Positions 51,820 to 60,486 of a stretch of DNA of 64,000 bases are shown piece after piece. The notes beneath the pieces are model-generated. The model worked only from the letters and a program-made list of their open reading frames with translations. It was not told the origin of the DNA and searched no databases. Position 1 is the stretch's first letter, and every line of letters starts with the position of its first letter. This DNA is from CAZYTM01 sp964649725 (GTDB taxonomy: Bacteria; Desulfobacterota; Desulfuromonadia; Geobacterales; Geobacteraceae): assembly GCA_964649725.1 (NCBI GenBank), contig CAZYTM010000009.1, positions 1 through 64,000 on the forward strand, given 5' to 3'. A program made the position numbers and the translations under genes.

Positions 51820-53835
51820 ATGGGAAACGGCACAGAGGCGCTCACCTGTTCCGGGTCTCTACTTGTTTGCGCCACTCTACTGATTTTCATCTCCGGCATT
51901 CCGGCATTAATAAAGTATATCAGTGCCGAGCTGGCACAAAAAACCGCCTCATTCCTGCAGGTAGCCGGTTCTCTTGCCGGCTTATGCGGTGCGGCTCTGG
52001 TACTGACAGGGGAGAAGACCGAAACCGTCATCATTGCCGCATATCTCCCCTTCGGCCCGCTGCAGGCCAGCGCTGATCCTCTTGCGGCGCTGTTTCTCCT
52101 GCCGATTTTCACAATCACTCTCTGCTGTGCGATTTATGCCGGTGGATATTGGCCGGCAGCAGCAAATATAGAGTCAGTACGCAAACTTACTCTGTTCTCC
52201 GGCTTTCTCAGCGCCTCTCTCGCTTTACTGGTCATGGCACATAACGCTATCCTCTTTCTGATCGCCTGGGAAATCATGGCCCTCTCCTGCTACTTTGTCA
52301 TGACTACTGAAGACGCCAAGACAGAGGTCCGGGAAGCAGGGCTACTCTACCTGATCACCACCCATATCGGCACTCTGGCACTGTTTGCCATGTTCTCTCT
52401 GTTACGCGGACTCTGTGACTCATTTCAGTTCCCTCTGGCCGGCTCTCTTGATGGGATGAGCGCCATAGCCAGCGGCATTTTTGTCACCGCCCTGCTCGGA
52501 TTCGGTTTGAAAGCAGGTCTGATGCCTTTGCATGTCTGGTTGCCAGCTGCACATGCCAACGCGCCGAGTCACATATCAGCTCTCATGTCCGGGGTCTTGA
52601 TCAAAATGGGGATATATGGGCTGATCAGGATATTTTCCCTGTTCAACCATATCCCACTCTGGTGGGGAGCTGTAATCCTGATTGCCGGGATCGTCTCCGG
52701 CATTATCGGCGTTGTTTTTGCCATTGCCCAGCACGACCTGAAACGACTGCTCGCCTACCACAGTATCGAAAACATCGGCATCATCGCTATGGGTATCGGT
52801 GTGGCACTGATAGGGCAGGCTACCGGCAACCAGACTCTGATGATTCTGGGGATGGCAGGAGGGCTGTTGCATGTCCTGAATCACGCCACCTTCAAGGCAC
52901 TACTATTCCTCTGTGCCGGCGCGATGATTCATGCTGCCGGTACCCGCGAAATAGATCTGATGGGGGGGCTGGCCAGACGACTCCCCATGACAGCGCTCTA
53001 TTTTCTGGTCGGCGCAGTTGCCATTTGCGGCTTGCCACCGCTCAACGGTTTTGTCAGTGAATTTCTCATCTATCTTGGCCTTTTTAACGGTGTCAAGGGT
53101 GGGAACGGTCAGGCAGTCCCTTTTCTGGCGCTTACTGCGCCGGCCCTTGCCCTTATCGGGGGGCTGGCCGTAGCCTGCTTTGTCAAGGTATATGGCGTTG
53201 CCTTTCTAGGTTTCCCCCGCACAGCTTCTCAATCCGACAGCCATGAATGCGGCTGGCAAATGCAGACCCCGATGGCACTGCTAGCGCTGATCTGCATATT
53301 TATCGGCCTATTCCCGCAGGCTATCGCAAGATATCTGGAAGCAGCGATATTTTCCTGGCAGCCGACAGTAGCTATCACCACTAACCGCCTCGAGCAGAAC
53401 GCTCCACTAATCTGGCTATCCATCCTCAGCATGCTCCTGCTCGGCCTGATCCTCATCGCTGCCGCCTTTATCATAAAACGCTGCCGAACTTCACCGCAGG
53501 CGACTGCTGTTACCTGGGACTGCGGCTATCTTCGACCTTCCCCCAGCATGCAGTACAGCGCTTCATCCTTTGCAGAAATACTGGTCAAACTCTTTAACGG
53601 TCTGCTCCAGCCAGAATGGAAAAAACCGGCCATCAGCGGCAATTTCCCGAAGGGCACACACTTTGCCAGCCATGTACCGGAGACTGCTCTGGAGCTGCTA
53701 TTCCTGCCGCTTCTGGAGCGGGCCAATAGCAAGCTGGCAATAATACGACGACTGCAACATGGGCAACTGCACCTCTATATCCTCTACATCTTCGTCACCC
53801 TGGTGCTGCTCCTCGTCTGGGCTCAGCTTGCCTAG
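51820..53835 (+). CDS. HyfB/NuoL-like proton-translocating membrane subunit
   Basis: 671 residues, about 16 hydrophobic segments. A proton-antiporter (Proton_antipo_M) core is clear: KAGLMPLHVWLPAAHANAPS with the conserved Lys and His, then IAQHDLKRLLAYHSIENIG and HATFKALLFLCAGAMIHA. The C-terminal part (TWDCGYLRPSPSMQYSASSF) is typical of HyfB/HycC rather than NuoL. It should pump protons in a group 4 hydrogenase-like or complex I-like assembly in the inner membrane. First structural gene of the operon. Confidence 0.92.
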   Translation: MGNGTEALTCSGSLLVCATLLIFISGIPALIKYISAELAQKTASFLQVAGSLAGLCGAALVLTGEKTETVIIAAYLPFGPLQASADPLAALFLLPIFTITLCCAIYAGGYWPAAANIESVRKLTLFSGFLSASLALLVMAHNAILFLIAWEIMALSCYFVMTTEDAKTEVREAGLLYLITTHIGTLALFAMFSLLRGLCDSFQFPLAGSLDGMSAIASGIFVTALLGFGLKAGLMPLHVWLPAAHANAPSHISALMSGVLIKMGIYGLIRIFSLFNHIPLWWGAVILIAGIVSGIIGVVFAIAQHDLKRLLAYHSIENIGIIAMGIGVALIGQATGNQTLMILGMAGGLLHVLNHATFKALLFLCAGAMIHAAGTREIDLMGGLARRLPMTALYFLVGAVAICGLPPLNGFVSEFLIYLGLFNGVKGGNGQAVPFLALTAPALALIGGLAVACFVKVYGVAFLGFPRTASQSDSHECGWQMQTPMALLALICIFIGLFPQAIARYLEAAIFSWQPTVAITTNRLEQNAPLIWLSILSMLLLGLILIAAAFIIKRCRTSPQATAVTWDCGYLRPSPSMQYSASSFAEILVKLFNGLLQPEWKKPAISGNFPKGTHFASHVPETALELLFLPLLERANSKLAIIRRLQHGQLHLYILYIFVTLVLLLVWAQLA

Positions 53836-53877
53836 CCGGCAGGATGGCAGGCTCCGACTGTAACTGAGGTTTTGTTA

Positions 53878-54786
53878 ATGACCGACATCCTTCTCCATAT
53901 ACTCCTGATAATCTTCATGCCCCCGCTCCTGCTCGGAGTCATCGGCAAGACAAAAGCCGCCTTTGCCGGCAGGGTAGGTGCACCATACCTGCAGCCATAT
54001 TACGATATCCTCCGATTACTACGTAAAGGCTCTGTCTTCAGTGACGCGACTACCTGGATGTTCCGCGCCGGGCCGGTCATCACCCTGGCGGCTGTGTTGG
54101 TTGCAGCCCTCCTTATCCCCCTCGGCAATCACCCGGCGCCGATCTCGTTTACCGGTGACATGGTCCTCTTTGCCTATCTCTTCGGCCTGGCGCGTTTTTT
54201 CACCATGACAGCGGCGCTCGATACCGGTTCCAGCTTCGAGGGGATGGGTGCTGCCAGGGAAGCAACCTTCTCCTGCCTGGCAGAACCGACCCTCTTTTTT
54301 GCGCTGATCGTACTGGCCCGGCTCTCCGAATCACTTTCACTTACCACCATGCTGACCCACTCCTCGGCAGCCACCTGGTTCACTGACGGTGCGGCCATGC
54401 TCCTCCTGGTCGGGGCCCTCTTTACAGTGGTGCTGGCGGAAAACTGCCGCATCCCCTTTGACGACCCGAATACCCATCTGGAGTTGACCATGATCCATGA
54501 AGTCATGGTGCTCGATCATAGCGGCCCGGCCTTCGGCTATATCCTCTATAGTGCTGCTCTCAAACTCTTCGTGCTGCTCGCTTTCTTTATCCATATCGCC
54601 CTGCCGCTCAGGGTCGCAAACTCCCTGCTCGACTGGCTGGTCTTCATTGTCTCCATGCTGCTCATGGCTGTGATAATCGGTATCGTCGAATCGGTTATGG
54701 CAAGGCTGCGGCTGCTCCGCATCCCTCAACTGCTGGTGGCATCCTGCATCCTGTCTGCCTTTGCCATGTTGCTCATCCTGAGGTGA
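53878..54786 (+). CDS. HyfC/NuoH-like membrane anchor subunit
   Basis: 302 residues from ATG 53878 with GAGG ahead; a TTG two codons earlier is possible. Eight or so membrane helices. Family marks include KTKAAFAGRVGAPYLQPYYD and LLRKGSVFS near the N-terminus, DTGSSFEGMGAAREATFS with conserved acidic residues, and NCRIPFDDPNTHLELTMIHE, the Glu-rich loop facing the hydrophilic arm. It links the peripheral electron-transfer arm to the pumps. Confidence 0.92.
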   Translation: MTDILLHILLIIFMPPLLLGVIGKTKAAFAGRVGAPYLQPYYDILRLLRKGSVFSDATTWMFRAGPVITLAAVLVAALLIPLGNHPAPISFTGDMVLFAYLFGLARFFTMTAALDTGSSFEGMGAAREATFSCLAEPTLFFALIVLARLSESLSLTTMLTHSSAATWFTDGAAMLLLVGALFTVVLAENCRIPFDDPNTHLELTMIHEVMVLDHSGPAFGYILYSAALKLFVLLAFFIHIALPLRVANSLLDWLVFIVSMLLMAVIIGIVESVMARLRLLRIPQLLVASCILSAFAMLLILR

Positions 54787-54789
54787 AAA

Positions 54790-55428
54790 ATGAGTCCCAT
54801 CTCCGACCAACTACTTGTCCTTGTCATGCTGATAAACTTTCTCACCCTTGGCACCTCCCGCCTCGCCATCTCTATCCGCGCGGTGGCTGTGCAGGGTGTC
54901 GCCTTAGGGCTCTTGCCCGGCATCATCCACCCTTTCTCCTGGCATCTGCTGCTTATCTCCGGAGGGCTTATCATTGCCAAAGGGGTGCTGATACCCTGGC
55001 TGCTCACCGGTGCCATAAAAAAGGCAGAGATAAAAAGGGAAGTGGAACCGTTCATCGGTTACGTCTCGACCCTGCTCATAGGAGCAGTATTTACCGCAAT
55101 GGCCTTCCTCTTCGCCGACAAATTACCGCTCATCCCTTCACACCAGGGTCTTCTTTTCGTTCCTGCCGCCATAGCCACCCTGCTTACCGGATTCCTGGTC
55201 CTCACCTCGCGGCGCAAGGCGATAAACCAGGTAATCGGCTACCTTATCCTGGAGAACGGCATCTTCATCTTCGGTCTGCTCCTGACTGAAGCGATGCCTC
55301 TCATGGTGGAAGCTGGCGCACTCCTTGATCTGCTGGTCGGCATATTTGTCATGGGGATTATCATCAACCATATCAGTCGTGAGTTTTCGTCCATCGACAC
55401 CTCCCGCCTGACCGCTTTAAAGGAATAA
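54790..55428 (+). CDS. HyfE-like membrane subunit
   Basis: 212 residues, six or seven membrane helices. The C-terminal half (VIGYLILENGIFIFGLLL and LLDLLVGIFVMGIIINHI) resembles NuoK with its conserved membrane Glu (LENG), as in HyfE. Start ATG is preceded by GAGGTG and lies 3 bp after the HyfC-like stop. Confidence 0.88.
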   Translation: MSPISDQLLVLVMLINFLTLGTSRLAISIRAVAVQGVALGLLPGIIHPFSWHLLLISGGLIIAKGVLIPWLLTGAIKKAEIKREVEPFIGYVSTLLIGAVFTAMAFLFADKLPLIPSHQGLLFVPAAIATLLTGFLVLTSRRKAINQVIGYLILENGIFIFGLLLTEAMPLMVEAGALLDLLVGIFVMGIIINHISREFSSIDTSRLTALKE

Positions 55429-55431
55429 GTG

Positions 55432-56865
55432 ATGCTCTACGGTCTGGTCCTCACCCCCATGATCGGCGCCCTGATCGCCTGGCTGGTCCCTGACAACCGG
55501 CTGCGCCCTCTAGTATTGCCGGTCTTCGGCGCAATCCATATCGCCCTGACCATAGATGTCCTGCTGCATACTCCCCCACCATCCCTTGGCGACTGGATCC
55601 ATCTCGATTCCATCGGCAAGCTGATCCTGCTTGTTACCGGGGTTTTGTTCATCGCCTGCGCGGTATATTCGGTCGGTTATCTCAGCTATCGCCAGGAGCG
55701 CTCCAACCGCGTTCTCTGTACCGGCCTCCTCATCTGCCTCTCCGCCATGTCACTTGCGGCCATGGCACACCACCTTGGCCTGCTCTGGCTGGCGATCGAA
55801 ACCACCACCCTGGCCATGGCCCCGCTGATCTATTTCAACCATAATGCCCGGTCCATAGAGGCGACCTGGAAATATATGCTCATCTGCTCTGTAGGAATCG
55901 CCCTGGCGCTGCTGGGGCTGTACTTTCTCGCCTACTCCACCATGGTGGCTGGTCAGGAGGCGACCCTGCTCCTTGAGCCGCTCATCGACTCGGCCCGACG
56001 ACTCTCTCCAGCCTGGCTCAATGCCGCTTTCATCTTTTTTCTTGTCGGTTTCGGCACCAAGATGGGACTGGCACCTCTGCACACCTGGAAACCTGACGCC
56101 TATGGCGAGGCACCAGGACTGGTTGGCGCTCTCCTGGCAGGTGGTCTGGTCAATTGCGGCTTTCTCGGTATCCTGCGCATCTACCAGATATGTATGGCAG
56201 CAGAAAACATCACCTTTTTCCAGAACACCATGGTTGTCATGGGGATGATCTCCATGCTCTTTGCCGCAGTCTTCGTCGTCCGCCAGACCGACTTCAAGCG
56301 TACTCTCGCCTATTCAAGCGTAGAGCATGTAGGGATACTCGCCATCGCCCTGGGGCTCGGTAAAGGTGCCCTGTTCGGGGCGCTCCTGCACATGCTCAAC
56401 AATGGCCTGACCAAAGGGGTACTGTTCCTCTCGTCAGGGAATATCCATCGCTCCTACAACAGTAAAAGCTGTGCAGTAGTGAAAGGGGCATTACGTCGTA
56501 TCCCCTGGTCTGGCGGGCTCTTTCTGGCTGGCTTTTTCGCTATCACCGGTTCGCCCCCCTTCGCCCCCTTCATCAGCGAATTCACCATAATAAGTAATGC
56601 CTTCATCCAGGGGCGATACCTGATCGGCACCCTCTTTCTGCTTTTTCTGGCGATTATATTCATCGGCATAGCCTCTACTGTCCTGCCGATGGTAATGGGG
56701 GAGGAGCCGCAGGACCTGCCGGAGAGCGACTATCAGGACCGGTTTCTCACCGTGGCGCCGCCACTCTTCCTCATGGGGCTGGTGCTGCTGCTCGGGTTAT
56801 GGATTCCGGCCCCGTTGCGCGATCTGTTGCATGATGCCGCCCGGCTGCTGGAGATACGCCAATGA
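55432..56865 (+). CDS. HyfF/NuoM-N-like proton-translocating subunit
   Basis: 477 residues from ATG 55432; the GTG one codon earlier overlaps the previous stop region. About 13 hydrophobic segments with the antiporter signature: IETTTLAMAPLIYFN, GFGTKMGLAPLHTWKPDAYG, RQTDFKRTLAYSSVEHVGIL and HMLNNGLTKGVLFLSSGN. A second antiporter-type subunit, giving the complex two proton channels. Overlaps the next gene by 4 bp. Confidence 0.92.
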   Translation: MLYGLVLTPMIGALIAWLVPDNRLRPLVLPVFGAIHIALTIDVLLHTPPPSLGDWIHLDSIGKLILLVTGVLFIACAVYSVGYLSYRQERSNRVLCTGLLICLSAMSLAAMAHHLGLLWLAIETTTLAMAPLIYFNHNARSIEATWKYMLICSVGIALALLGLYFLAYSTMVAGQEATLLLEPLIDSARRLSPAWLNAAFIFFLVGFGTKMGLAPLHTWKPDAYGEAPGLVGALLAGGLVNCGFLGILRIYQICMAAENITFFQNTMVVMGMISMLFAAVFVVRQTDFKRTLAYSSVEHVGILAIALGLGKGALFGALLHMLNNGLTKGVLFLSSGNIHRSYNSKSCAVVKGALRRIPWSGGLFLAGFFAITGSPPFAPFISEFTIISNAFIQGRYLIGTLFLLFLAIIFIGIASTVLPMVMGEEPQDLPESDYQDRFLTVAPPLFLMGLVLLLGLWIPAPLRDLLHDAARLLEIRQ

Positions 56866-58370
56866 AACAGAGGATGCGGATATTCTACAATGGTCAAGCG
56901 CTGCCAGTTGGCGACGTACCGAAACTTGCAACAGATGAATTTCAACAGGTCATAAACGATGCCATTCTGCGTGGCTGGCGGGTCTCCGCCCTTTTCGGCC
57001 GACCAGCCGGAGATTTGACCTCTCTCTACTGTCTCCTCTCCTACAAATACGACGGCCTGCTGGGAATCATCAGCACCTCTGTTGGGGATACCTTCCTGTC
57101 CCTCACGCCGCTCTGTCCACAGCTCCATCTCTTTGAACGGGAGCTCGCCGAACAGTATGGAATAGTCCCAGAGGGGCACCCCTGGCTGAAACCGGTCCGC
57201 TTCCAGAAACCGTTTGCGGAGAGGTCCACCCCCTTTACGGCAAACGGTATCCTGCCAGGGGTAATGGATTATTACCGGGTCGAGGGGGATGAAGTCCACG
57301 AAGTGGCGGTCGGCCCGGTCCATGCCGGGATCATCGAACCGGGGCATTTCCGTTTCCAGTGCCACGGAGAGGTCGTCTTTCATCTGGAGATATCCTTAGG
57401 CTACCAGCACCGCGGGATTGAAGCAGGGCTGCCAGGGGGACCATACCCTAAGACCATCTGCCAGATGGAGACCATTGCCGGTGACACTACCATCGGCCAT
57501 ACCCAGGCCTATTGCATGATCATGGAAGCATTGGGCGGTACGCCAGTTTCGGCACGTGCGGAAACTCTGCGGGGGATAGCCCTTGAGCTGGAGCGACTGG
57601 CCAACCATAGTGGCGACCTGGGTGCCATTGCCGGCGACGTCGGCTATCTCCCCACCGCATCATTCTGCGGTCGTATCCGGGGCGATTTCCTGAACATGAG
57701 CGCCGTTCTTTGCGGCAGTCGCTTCGGCCGCGGCATGCTCCGTCCAGGCGGGACAGGATTCGACTGTTCCCCTCGCCAGGCAGAAGAACTGCTGCGACGT
57801 CTGGCAGCAGCACGCACAGACATTGCCAATGCTGTGGATTTGCTCTGGAGTACACCATCGGTCATGGCACGGCTGGAAAAAACCGGCACCGTCCCGACCG
57901 AAATCGCCAGGGAGCTCGGCCTGGTTGGCCCTGCGGCGCGCGCCAGCGGTCTTAATCGCGATATCCGGCGTGACCATCCGTATGGCATCTACCGGATGAG
58001 TCAGATCCCGGTGGTTACCAATGACAGTGGCGACGTCCTGGCGCGAACCCTGGTACGCTGGCTGGAGATAGAAAAATCGCTTGAATTCCTCGAAGAGCAG
58101 TTGCTGCGACTCCCGGCCGGGGTGATCCGCAACCAGCTCAAAACAGCTGCAGGTGATATGTTAGCCGTAGCACTGACTGAAGGTTGGCGCGGCGAGATCT
58201 GTCATGTCGCCATTACCGACAGCAACGGCCGTTTTGCCGGTTATAAAATCGTCGACCCCTCATTCCATAACTGGTCCGGGCTGGCCATGGCGTTGAGAAA
58301 CGAGCAGATATCAGATTTTCCGCTCTGCAACAAGAGTTTTAATTTGTCTTATTGCGGATTTGACTTATGA
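56862..58370 (+). CDS. HyfG-like large subunit without NiFe ligands (Ehr type)
   Basis: 502 residues. Residues 1 to about 125 are NuoC-like (LFERELAEQYGI), the rest NuoD/hydrogenase large subunit-like, with GPVHAGIIEPGHFRF at 151 and GYQHRGIEAG at 180. In hydrogenases the proximal motif is ERxCGxC; here the same place reads ETIAGDTTIGH (203-213), with both cysteines gone. The distal DPCxxC is also broken; only one Cys remains in NLSYCGFDL at the end. A NiFe site cannot form, so this is a hydrogenase-related oxidoreductase ('Ehr') or quinone/other acceptor module, not a hydrogenase. The reaction is unknown. Confidence 0.9.
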   Translation: MKQRMRIFYNGQALPVGDVPKLATDEFQQVINDAILRGWRVSALFGRPAGDLTSLYCLLSYKYDGLLGIISTSVGDTFLSLTPLCPQLHLFERELAEQYGIVPEGHPWLKPVRFQKPFAERSTPFTANGILPGVMDYYRVEGDEVHEVAVGPVHAGIIEPGHFRFQCHGEVVFHLEISLGYQHRGIEAGLPGGPYPKTICQMETIAGDTTIGHTQAYCMIMEALGGTPVSARAETLRGIALELERLANHSGDLGAIAGDVGYLPTASFCGRIRGDFLNMSAVLCGSRFGRGMLRPGGTGFDCSPRQAEELLRRLAAARTDIANAVDLLWSTPSVMARLEKTGTVPTEIARELGLVGPAARASGLNRDIRRDHPYGIYRMSQIPVVTNDSGDVLARTLVRWLEIEKSLEFLEEQLLRLPAGVIRNQLKTAAGDMLAVALTEGWRGEICHVAITDSNGRFAGYKIVDPSFHNWSGLAMALRNEQISDFPLCNKSFNLSYCGFDL

Positions 58371-58380
58371 TGAGGTAGAC

Positions 58381-59178
58381 ATGTTCAAAGCCATACTCGC
58401 CCGCATCCATCAGGGGCACCGGACTATGAAATATCCGGCCGAGCCGGCACAGCTGCCGGAGCTGCTGCGCGGCTATCCGCTGCTCGATGCGACACTATGC
58501 CCCCCTGAATGCCATCTATGCGGCGATGCCTGTCCCTATGGGGCTATTCAACCAGGGAACAGGGGAGAGGGAACGGGGAACGGTACAAACCTTACCCTTG
58601 ATATGGGGAGGTGTCTCTTCTGTCCGGAATGCCGCCAGGCCTGCCCCCATGGGGCGATAGCATTCAGCACTGACCACCGGCTGGCAGTCAACACTCGCCA
58701 AGACCTGGTAGTCGCCTCTGGTCAGGAACGGAAACTGGCGCAGGCTATGGAAGCGAAGATGCTGAAACTGTTCGGCCGCTCGCTCAAGCTGCGGGAGGTA
58801 TCCGCGGCCGGTTGTAACGCCTGCGAGGCCGACACCAACGTCCTCGGTACGGTCGGTTTCGATATCGGCCGGTTCGGTATCCAGTTCGTCGCCTCGCCGC
58901 GCCATGCCGATGGCATCTATGTCACCGGGCCGGTTTCGGAGAACATGCGGGAAGCGCTGCTGAAGACCTATGCTGCGATACCGGCGCCCAAGATTGTAAT
59001 TGCCTGCGGCGCCTGTGCCATCAACGGCGGTCCTTACATCGATTCGCCCGAGGTTCATAACGGTGTCGACTCCCTGCTGCCGGTCGATCTCTATATCCCT
59101 GGCTGTCCGCCGCATCCGCTCACCATTCTCGACGGCCTGCTAAGGCTGCTAAATAAAATAGACAAGGAGAAGAAATGA
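58381..59178 (+). CDS. Ferredoxin-HyfI fusion, small subunit
   Basis: 265 residues from the ATG at 58381 (GAGGT ahead), 10 bp after the large subunit. N-terminal part is a two-cluster ferredoxin domain (CPPECHLCGDACPYGAI and CLFCPECRQACPHGAI); the C-terminal part is a NuoB/HyfI-like domain with C-x2-C in AAGCNACEAD, Cys in VIACGACAINGG and PGCPPHP, enough for the proximal 4Fe-4S cluster. So HyfH and HyfI functions are fused. Between the two ferredoxin motifs sits a low-complexity insert PGNRGEGTGNGTN encoded by GGGAAC-rich DNA. Confidence 0.9.
   Translation: MFKAILARIHQGHRTMKYPAEPAQLPELLRGYPLLDATLCPPECHLCGDACPYGAIQPGNRGEGTGNGTNLTLDMGRCLFCPECRQACPHGAIAFSTDHRLAVNTRQDLVVASGQERKLAQAMEAKMLKLFGRSLKLREVSAAGCNACEADTNVLGTVGFDIGRFGIQFVASPRHADGIYVTGPVSENMREALLKTYAAIPAPKIVIACGACAINGGPYIDSPEVHNGVDSLLPVDLYIPGCPPHPLTILDGLLRLLNKIDKEKK
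58553..58600 (+). repeat. GGGAAC-type repeat inside the ferredoxin-HyfI gene
   Basis: The DNA reads CCAGGGAACAGG, GAGAGGGAACGG, GGAACGGT in succession. It matches words of the inverted repeat in the hisB-hisH gap and encodes a Gly/Asn-rich insert in frame. Probably a short dispersed element inserted in or grown within the gene. Confidence 0.5.
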
Positions 59179-59468
59179 TCACCCATATCGTATTTTTCAA
59201 GCTGAAGGAGCCGACACCGGCCAATATTGCTGCAGCAAAGGAGAAACTCCTCTCCATGGAGGGGCGGATCGACCTGCTCCGCCATCTGGAGGTAGGGGTC
59301 GATGTCATCCGCTCGGAGCGCTCCTCTGATCTGGCTCTGGTCACCAGATTCAGCTCTCTGGATGACCTGCAGGCTTACCAGGTCCACCCCTATCACGCCG
59401 GCGAGATCGTCCCGTTTATGAAATCGGTCAGCAGCGCCGTTGTTGCAGTCGATTACGAATCGAGCTGA
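59175..59468 (+). CDS. Dabb-family (stress-responsive A/B barrel) protein
   Basis: 97 residues, complete Dabb domain: MITHIVFFKLKEP, DLALVTRFSSLDDLQAYQVHPYH and the C-terminal AVDYESS. Such proteins form dimeric alpha/beta barrels; roles vary and none can be assigned here. The start overlaps the stop of the small subunit (ATGA), so it belongs to the Ehr transcription unit. Confidence 0.85.
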   Translation: MITHIVFFKLKEPTPANIAAAKEKLLSMEGRIDLLRHLEVGVDVIRSERSSDLALVTRFSSLDDLQAYQVHPYHAGEIVPFMKSVSSAVVAVDYESS

Positions 59469-59499
59469 CAACTCTTTATCAACCTCACGGAGGTATGCA

Positions 59500-60096
59500 A
59501 TGATCACTACGCTTCTGGAAGGGAACAAACGTTTTGTCAACGAACATTTCAAGAAGGAACAGGAGTTTTATTCCACCCTGGCCAAGAATCAGAACCCGAC
59601 TGTCCTCTGGATCGGCTGCTCCGACTCCAGGGTGCCGGTCAACACCATCACCGACACCAGGGCCGGCGAGGTCTTCACTCACCGCAACGTCGCCAACATC
59701 GTCTCCATCAACGACTGGAACCTGTCGGCAGTACTGGAATTCTCCATCAACCACCTGAAGATACCTGACGTGGTTATCTGCGGTCATTACGGCTGCGGTG
59801 GCATCGATGCCCTGGACAGCGATAACGCCGACGACAAGTACATCCCGGTCTGGCTTATCAATGCCTACAAGGCGAAGGAGCGAGTCGACGAGAAGATCCG
59901 CGCCCTGCACATCGACATGCCACAGGAGCAGCGGATGAAGCTGATTGTCGAGGAGAATGTCCGGTTGCAGCTGGAACACTTGCAGGAATACCCCTTTGTC
60001 CGGTCGGCCATGACCCACCGCAAGCTGAAGATCCATGGTTGGGTCTACGACATGGAGACCGGACAGATCAAGACGGTAAAGGCACAGCAGGTGTAA
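59500..60096 (+). CDS. Beta-carbonic anhydrase
   Basis: 198 residues from the ATG at 59500 with GGAGG ahead; 20 open codons upstream overlap the Dabb gene and are rejected. Zinc ligands are Cys40 (WIGCSDSRVP, with the Asp42/Arg44 dyad), His96 and Cys99 (CGHYGCGG). No signal peptide, so cytoplasmic. It interconverts CO2 and bicarbonate. It lies 31 bp after the Dabb gene and before a strong terminator, so it closes the Ehr operon. Confidence 0.93.
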   Translation: MITTLLEGNKRFVNEHFKKEQEFYSTLAKNQNPTVLWIGCSDSRVPVNTITDTRAGEVFTHRNVANIVSINDWNLSAVLEFSINHLKIPDVVICGHYGCGGIDALDSDNADDKYIPVWLINAYKAKERVDEKIRALHIDMPQEQRMKLIVEENVRLQLEHLQEYPFVRSAMTHRKLKIHGWVYDMETGQIKTVKAQQV

Positions 60097-60122
60097 AGGA
60101 AAACCGGATATCCGCAAGAGGT

Positions 60123-60160
60123 AAAAAAACCTGCAGCTTCGACAGCTGCAGGTTTTTTTA
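60123..60160 (+). terminator. Intrinsic terminator after the carbonic anhydrase gene
   Basis: AAAAAACCTGCAGC-TTCGACA-GCTGCAGGTTTTTT: a perfect stem followed by seven T. 26 bp after the stop; probably bidirectional in shape but only the plus-strand operon needs it. Confidence 0.9.
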
Positions 60161-60243
60161 TGTTTGAACAGCTCTGCATAGCTGCCTGCTTATCCATTTA
60201 AAACAGTATCAAGGAGAATCTCTTGCGTAAATCTTTAGCCAGC

Positions 60244-60271
60244 TTGCCATGTGCGACATAATTATTATAAT
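60244..60271 (+). promoter_or_regulatory. Candidate promoter of the DUF2339 gene
   Basis: TTGCCA (60244-60249), 16-bp spacer, perfect TATAAT (60266-60271) on the plus strand. It is about 210 bp ahead of the chosen start codon, so the leader would be long and AT-rich (60280-60486, in which I see no gene or clear structure). Confidence 0.4.
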
Positions 60272-60486
60272 TTCATACAAAATATATTATTGTTTATAGA
60301 AACAGAATTGTACTCCTCCATTTATCGACAAACAACTTTTTCAAAAACCTACTAGATTTATCAACAAAATACTGTTATACTAAATTGTAACATCATTACA
60401 GCATGTTATGTGAATTGCTTTATGTGAATAATGTAATTATATTCATCATAATAAAACTTGTTTTACCTTTAATGAGGAACGCGACC

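Noticed and set aside
58516..59115. 199-codon minus-strand frame opposite the ferredoxin-HyfI gene
   Set aside because: Shadow frame; the plus-strand product has complete iron-sulfur motifs.
59485..60117. 210-codon minus-strand frame opposite the carbonic anhydrase gene
   Set aside because: Shadow frame rich in Asp and Val with no domain; the plus strand encodes a full beta-carbonic anhydrase.
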